This document shows positions 20,723-29,352 of a stretch of DNA of 31,394 nt, piece after piece. Both the position numbers and the translations under genes were made by a program. Each line of letters begins with the position of its first letter. Position 1 is the stretch's first letter. Below the pieces are notes generated by a model. It was given only the letters and a program-made list of their open reading frames with translations. It had not been told where the DNA came from and searched no databases. This DNA comes from Nemertoderma westbladi. Its lineage: Eukaryota; Xenacoelomorpha; Nemertodermatida; Nemertodermatidae. Location: assembly GCA_032718475.1 (NCBI GenBank), contig JAUCBJ010002751.1, forward strand, positions 1-31,394, given 5' to 3'.

Positions 20723-21175
20723 TCAAGCATGGTGAGCATCTTTATACACGAAATAATGATAGGTAACATCGGCGGTTTGGAAATCACTTCCCGAAAATTT
20801 CGCGCTAATGATTTTTTTATGTTCGCTGCTAAAAAAATAAGGAATATAGTAGCAACAGCGTCGTACTACGTTTCTATAAAAAATATTCTCCAAGATTGTA
20901 AATAAATCTCCCGGATCATTACTTTTCGCAGAAATATAAGTTATATTGCGAAGCTCTTTCCAATAATAGGGTTGGTATCTTGCCAACTTTATATTAAACT
21001 TAGATATGGGTGCGCGACAAATAGGACAAATTTTAGAACAATAATTATTCATTTCGGAATATTGTACAATACATTGTATGCAAGTTGCATGTTTATTTTC
21101 ACATTTATAATAATCTCGATGTTGTTGCAATAACTTAGAATAGCAAACTGGACATTTTTCATTTAAAATATCCAT
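20723..21175 (-). CDS. RING-finger protein (probable E3 ubiquitin ligase)
   Basis: 150 residues. A C3HC4 RING occupies residues 8-53: C8-x2-C11-x13-C25-x3-H29-x2-C32-x2-C35-x14-C50-x2-C53, with PIC at the last pair as in classic RINGs. The remaining 95 residues (ARYQPYYWKELRNITY and a Cys/Tyr-rich middle) match nothing I know. RING proteins bring E2 enzymes to targets; large DNA viruses and some virus-like elements carry their own. It is on the same strand as the ATPase, between it and the 147-residue gene, so it probably belongs to the Polinton-like block. A host gene captured by the element is the likely origin. Confidence 0.75.
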   Translation of the reverse strand: MDILNEKCPVCYSKLLQQHRDYYKCENKHATCIQCIVQYSEMNNYCSKICPICRAPISKFNIKLARYQPYYWKELRNITYISAKSNDPGDLFTILENIFYRNVVRRCCYYIPYFFSSEHKKIISAKFSGSDFQTADVTYHYFVYKDAHHA

Positions 21176-21339
21176 TTTCCAAATTTTAAAGTAAATTGAA
21201 AATAATTACACAATACACAACAACAACAACAAACAAAACTGTTATACTGTATATACAAATACTACTACAATTTTCAATTATTTAAAAACAACAAAATTTT
21301 ATATATAATCATAAAATATTTATAATATAGGGGGAAAAG
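21176..21339. promoter_or_regulatory. AT-rich spacer upstream of the RING gene
   Basis: Holds an AAC microsatellite and an ATATAA-rich stretch. Likely promoter region by position only. Confidence 0.25.
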
Positions 21340-21783
21340 TCAAGAATCAATGATATTATCAACATATTCAACATTATCCGCTGATTCTTCAGGTTCGACA
21401 AAGGATTCTTTTGAAATAATTACAATAAAGAAAGACATAATTTCGTAGGGGCTATGCCGATTTAGCCGTATTTCAAACTTTTCACCAGCTTCGTTGTATT
21501 GTGTAATAACAATAAACCCCTCTATCATGGATAATAGTAAGATGTTGGTTAATTTTCCCCCATGCTCAGCTTTCAGGTTGTAATCTAAAAGATGAATACT
21601 ATTATCAGAAGCATCAATATCAATTGAGCTTAAAACTTTCCTGGCTTTTTCAGAAAATTCAATTTTATATTTATCATCTCCTTGACGGTAAATTGTATGA
21701 TCAATAACAATATAGGCTTCACCATCTTCTGCGAAAAATGAATGCCTTACTATTGGCATAACCATATTGGAATCAGAAGACAT
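21340..21783 (-). CDS. Unknown 147-aa protein of the Polinton-like block
   Basis: The frame starts MSSDSNMVMPIVRHSFFAED and ends with an acidic tail (EPEESADNVEYVDNIIDS). No signal peptide or clear motif is seen. A hydrophobic stretch (LTNILLLSMIEGFIVITQY) and a second (YEIMSFFIVIISK) could be buried strands or helices. Codon use and AT-richness match the RING and ATPase genes, and it shares their strand, so I assign it to the same block. I do not recognise the family. Confidence 0.6.
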   Translation of the reverse strand: MSSDSNMVMPIVRHSFFAEDGEAYIVIDHTIYRQGDDKYKIEFSEKARKVLSSIDIDASDNSIHLLDYNLKAEHGGKLTNILLLSMIEGFIVITQYNEAGEKFEIRLNRHSPYEIMSFFIVIISKESFVEPEESADNVEYVDNIIDS

Positions 21784-22710
21784 TATTTAATTAATTTTAT
21801 TGTAAATCAAACAAACAAAGTAAAAACTTTTTAAACTAAAACCATTACAAATGATTAATTGCGATTAAAGCAAGAGATTATATATAAGATATTTTCAAAA
21901 ATAATACAGGTCTTCAACTGAAAAATAGCCTAAATTTGGTTTATTGATTGGTTGATTAGCTGGTAGGGAACTACTGTATAATCAAAAAAAATTATTGCAT
22001 AATAATAATCACTAATACTTTTATACGCATAGCTGGAATGTGACGGAATCTCATGTATCATACTGAGTGGTTGGTTTGTTGGTTTGGCGACGGGTGTCAT
22101 GGAGTTAGCAATCGATATAATATAATATATGCACGATGCGAGTAGTTGGTGGCCACATCGTCACCATATACAGTATACAGTGGTGGTGGTAACGTGGTAG
22201 TGGCGGTAACGTGGTGAAAAGGTGAATAACCGTAGGGTTAGGCAAACATCGCTGTTGATTGGTTGGTTGGTGGGTGGTTGGGTGGGTAACAGCTGTGGAT
22301 TGAGTAGCGATGGGATGGGGGCTAGCCATGCATCGTGAGGTTAGGCTATGTGAAGATGAATATGCAATGGTTGGTGAAAAATTGCGATTTGAAAAATAAT
22401 AGAAGTTACCTGATGCTAAGTGTAGACACCCGAACACCTGTAAAATAAAGGTTGGTGATTGGATGCAGTACTAGCGTTGGGTGACTAATAACGCCTCTAG
22501 CGGAATAAGCGGGAACTTGAGAAGTTACCATGGTTACGGATGAAATGCTGACATCTGATTGGTTGAAATAATAACGACCACTGCAAAAGGTTGAAATGGT
22601 GGCTTCTGATTGGCTGCAGTACCAGAAATGGATGGTAATGATGGACTACGGGTGACCTTGGTTGAGGAACCATGTAATGTATACTACTCGTGATATATAT
22701 ACAATATATT
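21784..22710. other. Non-coding region upstream of the Polinton-like block
   Basis: AT-rich at first, then a G/T-rich segment (22257-22287). Two similar stretches near 22540 and 22590 each hold CTGATTGG, a CCAAT-box core in reverse. I find no supported gene; the minus-strand ORF here is low-complexity His/Pro/Thr. No Polinton terminal repeat could be recognised. Confidence 0.4.
22257..22287 (+). repeat. G/T tract with quadruplex potential
   Basis: GGTTGGTTGG runs into GGGTGGTTGGGTGGG, giving several sets of four G-runs with one- or two-base loops. Confidence 0.7.
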
Positions 22711-22964
22711 AAATACCGGTATACACTTATAGTACATATAAGTATTATTACAGACTAGGTTTAGTCACAGAATACCGGTATATAATTTCAGCATAAATTT
22801 ATATAAATATATATAATAAGCCTTCCGTAAATACCGGTATACAGCATACACTTATAGTATATATAAGTATTATTATAGACTAGGATTAATTACAGAATAC
22901 CGGTATATAATTTTGGCCTAAATTTATATAAATAAATATAATAAGCCTACCATAAATACCGGTA
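22711..22964 (+). repeat. Tandem duplication of about 120 bp with ACCGGT palindromes
   Basis: Copies start AAATACCGGTATAC at 22711 and 22829, and a third start is at 22954. Each has CACTTATAGTA, CAGAATACCGGTATATAAT and ATAATAAGCC. Copies differ at several positions. TACCGGTA-type octamers also occur elsewhere in the window. Confidence 0.88.
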
Positions 22965-25530
22965 ATGTCAATTATTTTATAATAACTGAATTTCTGAATT
23001 TTTATGGTTACTTCCCTTTACTTATTACTGTTATCAAGCAGTAGTTCAACTGATATTAAGACCTAATTGATGTATAACAGGCCTACTATTTTATAAATCC
23101 GTTTGAGTTAATTTATAATATATATATACCCGTATAATGGGTTTTTGTCAATGTTTGAAATAAATGTTATTATTTCTGGGTAAGGAGTCACTGCACAGAA
23201 GCTGAACGCTCTCAGTGAAGTGCTACTTGTTGGATACTAAAACAAATAATTCTACTTTACTAAGTTACTTATTACTACAAATTACATACAATTACTGTGT
23301 GAGATTACAATCTCTAAATAAACACTAAAAATTACACATACAAATTTCAGGGTAATTTTACAGGAAATCTACAAACCAGCCTAACAAGGAGTTAGAATTT
23401 CTGGTTCTTACAAACGGACAGGAAACTACGGTATTTGAAAATAATAAAGTAGTAGTAAATAAATTGCGCTGTCCAGATAAGAAAATACCACCGTCTGATG
23501 ACTTATAGTCTTAAACTATAAGTACTACGTTATGTACCCGGAGTGTCCTTACCTAGAAGTTAATTACCGCAGCCAACCAGAGCTAACATGCCTATTAACC
23601 ACTTTACAACACAAATATACTGCCTACACACTTATTACTTTCGGAAAGCACTGTACACTAAACCCTAAATTAGGTACAAGTACTTATACAACAAATAACC
23701 AGCAGTTAAATATACTTGTACAGCTAAAAGAACCACGGTATCTGCTGGAGTGACCAGAGCATAAAATCACCAGTCTTTACCTACGCCAAGCAGCCCTGAT
23801 GTAGTACCGGGGTTAATTTAACTATAACGGTATGTATAACAAGCACAATTACTGTAGGAATAAACTTGGGGGTTGTGTAGGTTGCGAATACTCGCATAGA
23901 CTCTGAATAATAAATATTACGCTACCCGTGCAGACTATACAAAGAAAATACAGACCAAATGCTGGCAGACTACTGGCAAGCCTAAATAAACTACAGTATA
24001 TGCAGACTCCGAAATGGTTAGTTAGTAGGCCTTCTAACCGAGTAGTACGACTTATTCTTTCGGGGGGGGGGGATTTACCTTACAACACTGGATGCCCCCA
24101 CCTTCCTAACTAGTACTTTATTGGACATACACTCTACACATACTGCAATCGCTTCAGACCCAACAACAGTCAGACAACAATCCAGCCTACAAGTTATTTA
24201 TACAATTTGAGCAGGCTTACACGCCTTCTGCTCAATATTACACTTACAGATAAATAAAACTGACAGAAATAAGTAAAATCCCAATAAAAAACCAGGGCTG
24301 CAGTCCCTGATTAAATATCAAGACCTACCGGTATATAATTATCAAAATCGAATAATACTGCTGTACCTGTAAGTACCGGTTCGGGTAGTTGGGCAGTTAG
24401 GCCTACAGCTTACCGTTCGACCGGTACATTCGAATTTATTGCCTACGTGTAATCAAGAGTTTAAATCTATTATTGTTCTCACCAGAACAATAGACAACTA
24501 TATTTATTGCCTACTCCGCAATCAGAAACTAAAATCTATTATTGTTCGCGCTTTCAGACCTTTAGCAATTTAACCTGCCAATTTTAGGTGTCCTCTTGTT
24601 TATAAATTGACTTTGGCCTATAACAATTATTTAGTGCACATGAAGTAACATTAGCCGAAGCCAGTCTATGCGCGATCATTCACCCACAGTTAAGGGAGAC
24701 TGGATTCGGATGCTTTGAAGTTATTGCGGTGCAGACCTACTGTATTATTCGATTGATCGTTACTATATAATCTCTGACAAATATATTTACTTTCGGGGAA
24801 ATATTAACAGTTCCTTTAGGATGTGGCGCTTTAAGTATATAAACAGAGTTATGACTTATATTAAACACAACGAGATGGCTACTGATTTTCGTAAATACCG
24901 CATTCTTTAGGAGATGCTTTATTATCTGTCACACTACTGCACACGACTTCACAATACTTCACACTGATTTGCCGACCGTCACTGAATTTGATCATATATA
25001 AGGAGGATAGCAACTGACACATGTAGGGATTATGAAATAGCATTTAATACACACAAAAACCACTATAATGTAAGTCGCAATTGCTACAGGTAACCGGTCC
25101 CTCTTACCTTCAGTAATCAAGAAGATTGGGGGTTTTATGATTATTTATCGGTATTCTCCAAATATAACAACATATCCATCAATATACAACAATTAATAAC
25201 AGACAGTAAACAGAAGTAAAATAATGCGGTGAAAGTAATGTTCCCAGAGTATGGATTGATATGACAATATGTGTTATTCAGTGATTCAGATAATAGATTT
25301 ACGTTCCTATAATCAAAGCCATCTAATGTTTGGCCAAAGTCTGAAACTTCTACAGAAGCACAGAAGAATTCTAAGCCGATGTTCCGAGGCTCAGAAAAGG
25401 TAAACAAATGTACAAGAAAAAATGAAAATCGCTCTGATTGGCTGAGCAGAACAAAGAGAGGTTCCACGTTTACAGTAAATCAGCTGACAGATTTCGTCAT
25501 CTGAGTTCCAGTCTTTTAGAGTATTAGGCG
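22965..25530. other. Long AT-rich non-coding region
   Basis: About 2.5 kb without a supportable gene; the few short ORFs lack recognisable domains. It holds an 11-G run (24062-24072), a two-copy repeat at 24435-24547, scattered ACCGGT motifs, and CTGATTGGCTGA (25433-25444), an inverted CCAAT box. It may be upstream DNA of a gene outside the window or decayed mobile DNA. Confidence 0.4.
24435..24547 (+). repeat. Two-copy repeat with 68-bp period and a hairpin
   Basis: TTTATTGCCTAC at 24435 and 24503, each followed about 35 bp later by AAATCTATTATTGTTC. At the boundary, TATTGTTCT (24471-24479) pairs with AGAACAATA (24484-24492) around CACC. Confidence 0.8.
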
Positions 25531-25680
25531 CATTGCGGCAGAAAATGGCTTGTTATGTCCGCTAAAGCACCTACACGGTACATTGCGGAGAAAATGGCTT
25601 GTTATGTCCGCTAAAGCACCTACACGGTATATTGCGGAGAAAAATGACTTGTTATGTCCGCAAAAGCTTTTACAGAGAGT
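25531..25680 (+). repeat. 49/50-bp minisatellite, three copies
   Basis: Units start ATTGCGGAGAAAATGG-like at 25531, 25581 and 25630 and share CTTGTTATGTCCGC. The first two are nearly identical; the third is diverged and abuts the LINE fragment. ORFs across it are artefacts. Confidence 0.88.
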
Positions 25681-25689
25681 TCGGTTTCC

Positions 25690-26545
25690 TCACTCCGGTT
25701 TCCTTACCTCCGCTGGGATTTCATCTAATCCACTCGCTTTATTATTGGACATGCTTTTAATGCTTCTTTGGAGTTCGGCAGGTGTGAAGTCGCCTGTTTC
25801 TATAGGTAGTGTCTTGTCATATATTTTCCTTGTAGGTCTGACCTCGATGTTCGGTGGCTGCCCAAGCAAGTTGCTGAAGTGATTATTCCACTTCCCAACA
25901 CGTTCTTCAGGACTATCGGCTTTGAGGCGCTCCTTTGCACAACTTTTCCGACTAGATACCCCATTTGCAGTTTGCCAGGTAAGTGTTGATTGTTGCTGTA
26001 TGTGAGCAGTTGTAATTGCTTCAATTTTATCCTGTATGTAATTTTCCTGGCTGATATTGTAGGAAAATTTAAGATCGTCCTTAGCTTTCTCAACCTTGTT
26101 AATGTTTTCTGTTGTTGGTTGTTCGGTTTTAACTTTATAGGCTTTCTTAAGATCTTCTCTCTTACAAGTAACCTCAGAGTTTTGCCATGACACATACTGT
26201 TTTCGTTTGGGTTTCTAGGGGATATGCCTCTTAGCTGATTCCTTGTGGGCTGTTATTATTCTGGTACATTGAATCGGTGAACTGGTCTTCATCCATTGAT
26301 TGAAGTGCTTCAAAGCGGTTTTTAACTTCTACTGTGCAAGCATCCTTTACAGCATTGTCAGTACTGAGTTTCTCCCAGTCATAGTTGATTTGCTTGCTTG
26401 TCCTGGGTTGGCTGGCTCTCAAACTGAGTCTGATCTCTGCAGTCACAATTCTGTGGTCCGAACCAATTAGGTTGAATGAGCTGTATGCTTCGCAGTTGAT
26501 CATGCTGTTTCTCCACATTAATCTAGTTTGGCCTACGTTGTACAA
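25690..26545 (-). pseudogene. LINE fragment: end of endonuclease, linker, start of RT
   Basis: Two minus-strand frames make one decayed element. 26545-26231 holds the end of an AP-type endonuclease (IGSDHRIVTAEIRLSLRAS) and the linker (CTVEVKNRFEALQSMDEDQF). After a frame break near 26200-26230, 26193-25690 continues with REDLKKAYKV, TWQTANGVSSRK, HFSNLLGQPPN and the first RT motif NNKASGLDEIPAEV, then stops. The order matches RTE/CR1-like EN-RT LINEs. Most of the endonuclease and nearly all the RT are missing, so it is truncated at both ends. It is a different family from the minus-strand LINE at 29353-31394, judged by the linker and RT-start sequences. Confidence 0.82.
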
Positions 26546-26631
26546 ATTAAATAGTTAGATATAATAACATATACCGGTACTGCTGCCTTCATCATTGTGT
26601 ATTGCGTGCTAAGTGACTTGTGCGTTGGTGG
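26546..26631 (+). other. Probable 5' edge of the plus-strand LINE
   Basis: Lies between the minus LINE fragment and the first ATG of the PHD frame. A TGA at 26614-26616 closes that frame upstream. The exact element boundary cannot be set. Confidence 0.3.
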
Positions 26632-27021
26632 ATGCGGGGACGCTGCCGTCTCGGTGTAACGGATGAATCCGGGGCCGGAAATTGTACATTTTGTTTCTCT
26701 AGTATAAAATCAAATGAGTCCATTGCATATTGTGTTTTATGTAATTCTCTGTACCACTTACAGTGTGCAACTAGTCGAGATGATATAGTTAGCAACCCTA
26801 GAAATTTCTACTGTATATATTGCCATGACACAATTTTCCCCTTCAGTTCCGTAGTTGATAATGATCCCGATATTTTTCCTTGTTCTTCGTCTTATCATGA
26901 TTTACTAAATAACGAATTTTTTTTGGAAAATAGCGGAAATGTAAATAATGAACCTTTGTCTCTAATAGATCCTGATTCCAACATGGAAACAAATTTTTTC
27001 ACAAATAATTACGATCCTTAA
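26632..27021 (+). pseudogene. LINE N-terminal PHD-finger module
   Basis: ATG at 26632, the first in frame after the TGA at 26614. A C4HC3 PHD finger is complete: CTFC, then CVLC, YHLQC and CIYC with usual spacing. PHD fingers occur at the N-terminus of CR1/L2-like LINE proteins. An acidic, Asn-rich linker ends in NNYDP and a TAA at 27019-27021 that is in the same frame as the endonuclease-RT below. In another frame, 26663-26677 reads MNPGP, the core of 2A-like sequences found at this place in some LINEs; here it is out of frame with the PHD finger. Confidence 0.75.
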
Positions 27022-29142
27022 ACGTTTTCACAATTTTCACAAACCTTAAAATCAAATACTCTCAGTTTTTTTCACTTAAATTGCCGTAGCCTGCAGTCAA
27101 ATTTAAATGACATTTCTACATTTATAGATCTTCTGCAACATCGCTTTTCGGTAGTATCTTTTACCGAAACTTTCTCTAAGGACGATAGCCGCGTTAAACT
27201 GTATGGTATTCCTGGGTATAAAGCGCCCTATTTACAACATCGTGGTAATACTGTTCGGGGAGGCGTTGCCATGTTTGTTAGGGATGATATAGAGTCAGTA
27301 CAACGTTCCGATTTAGTAATGCCTGATATAGATAATTTATGGGTGGAAATAAATTCCAAAATTCATAATAAAAAATTAATAGTAGGCACTATTTATAGAT
27401 CTCAAAGTATACAGCTAGACCATTTTTTCAACATTTTAGATAATCAACTTGCAAAATTAAACCAATTAAACTGCGATATTGTGATAAATGGCGACTTTAA
27501 TATAAATACCTTAGTAAACTCTAAATCTAATTTTACTTACATGCAAATACTCAATTCTTTCGGTTACCAACAATTAATAGATAAGCCCACTAGAGTTTGT
27601 AGGAGTACAAATTCTTGTATTGATCATTTTATTACAAATAAATATTCAGAAATTATTCAAAGTGGCGTCTTCCCACTTGAAATTGGTACCACCGACCACT
27701 ACGCAATCTTTTCTGCTTTTCGTGATTCTAGAGATTTTTTTGCCGAAAAAAAACATATAAAACATGACTTTTCGAACTTCGATAATAATGCTTTTGTGGC
27801 CGATCTTTCCAACGAAAACAACTGGACTACAACTTCAAATAACTTAACTAATACTGATTTTGAAAATTGCTATTACGATATAGAAAAAATATTTAAGCGC
27901 CATGCCCCAAAACGATGTGTTCCTCTTAGAGAATCGCCACGCAAGCCTTGGTTAACTCCTGACTTAGTAAATAAAATTAATATTAAACATAAATTATATT
28001 CCAATTATGTAAAAATAAAAACAATAAGAAACCACGAGATCTATAAACGATTCCGTAACAAATTGTCAACTTTATTAAAACAACGGGAACGCGCTTTTTT
28101 TTCAAATCAATTCCAATTACATTCAAAAAATATTAAAAAAACTTGGAGACTAATAAACCAAGTCTTAAGTAAACGTTCAGATCGCTCCTCACCAATCTGT
28201 ATTAAAGAGCCAAATACTGGCGTTAAGCTAACCAATCCAAACAAAATTGCAGAGACTTTTAACTTGTTTTATACCTCAGTGGGCCAAGCACTAGCCAATG
28301 AAATCGAGGATACTAATAAAAGTCCATCATTTTATATAAAAACCCCGCAGTCAAATTCTTTTGCTCTTTTAGAGATTTCTCCAGAGGAACTACAAAAAAT
28401 AATTATGGACCTACCTGACGATAAATCAAGTAATGACGAATTTTCAATAAAATTATTAAATATAGGTTCACTCCATATTGCGAATAAGTTAACTCCTTTT
28501 ATTAATAACTGTATACGTACATCATCTTTTCCAGACTTTTTGAAGATTGCTAGAGTGGTTCCAATTTGCAAGGGAGGAGACCCCACTGACACATCAAACT
28601 ATAGGCCTATTTCAATACTAAGCATTGTCAGTAAAGTTCTCGAACGTGTAATATATGACCAATTAATTGTATACATAACTAAATATAAAATTATTTGTAA
28701 TAACCAGTACGGATTTAGGAAAAAATTATCTACATACCATGCCTTATTACAAATTACCGAAAATATTCGAGACACCTTGGACAATTACGAATCTTCTTGT
28801 GTAATCTACGTCGACTTGAAGAAGGCGTTCGATACACTATCCCATAAAATTCTTCTAAATAAACTCGAACTTTATGGTATCCGCGGGCCTCCTTTAGATT
28901 TACTAAAATCATATTATCTTACTAACCGAAAGCAGTATGTAGTAGTCGGCGACCACTACTCCTCTTTGCGCGATATCCAGTTAGGCGTCCCACAAGGCTC
29001 CATATTAGGCCCCCTCCTCTTTATTCTTTATGTAAATGATCTTCCGTTGTGTAGTAACCTAAATACTGTACTATTTGCCGATGACACGAGCTTGTCTGCC
29101 AGTGGTAAATCGGTTGGTGATCTGATAGCTACAGTAATGTAA
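27022..29142 (+). pseudogene. LINE endonuclease-reverse transcriptase (CR1/jockey-like)
   Basis: The frame is open from the TAA at 27019 onward; the first ATG (27271) lies inside the endonuclease, so the true protein began in the PHD module. Endonuclease marks: HLNCRSLQ (27073 onward), FTETFSKDD, INGDFNIN, TTDHYAIF. RT marks: NYRPISIL, QYGFRK, YVDLKKAFD (Asp codon 28813-28815), LGVPQGSILGPLLF, and LFADDTSL (Asp codons 29080-29085). The catalytic triad is intact. After FADD the frame breaks near 29138, and the thumb continues in other frames. Role in the live element: nick target DNA and copy the RNA at the nick. Dead as it stands, through one stop and at least two frameshifts. Confidence 0.9.
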
Positions 29143-29330
29143 ATAATGAGTTAGGTAAAGTGGTAGAATGGCTTAATACAAATAAATTATCCCTAAATTT
29201 AAAAAAACTGAATATTCGTTATTTTCTAACTTGTCTCTAGATTATTCTTCAGCACCTAAGGTTAAAATTAAAATACAGAATTAAGATTAAAATCTACAGT
29301 TAAATACTTGGGTATCTTACTAGGATCGGC
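29143..29330 (+). pseudogene. Decayed 3' remainder of the plus-strand LINE
   Basis: After a frameshift near 29138, ELGKVVEWLNTNKLSLN reads on in another frame. A further one-base shift lies in the A-run at 29201-29207, and more loss follows before KYLGILLGS near 29310-29330. The rest of the C-terminus is missing and sequence of the minus-strand LINE's 3' end begins. Confidence 0.75.
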
Positions 29331-29352
29331 ATGCTGCATTGCAGCTGCATTT

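Noticed and set aside
22105-22437. Minus-strand ORF of 110 residues rich in His, Pro and Thr
   Set aside because: Low-complexity product of the G/T tract; no similarity recognised.
23532-24113. Short plus-strand ORFs in the AT-rich region
   Set aside because: No domain, no neighbouring signals, and lengths expected by chance.
25550-26190. Plus-strand ORFs over the 50-bp minisatellite and LINE fragment
   Set aside because: Antisense to clear LINE coding sequence and seeded by the minisatellite.
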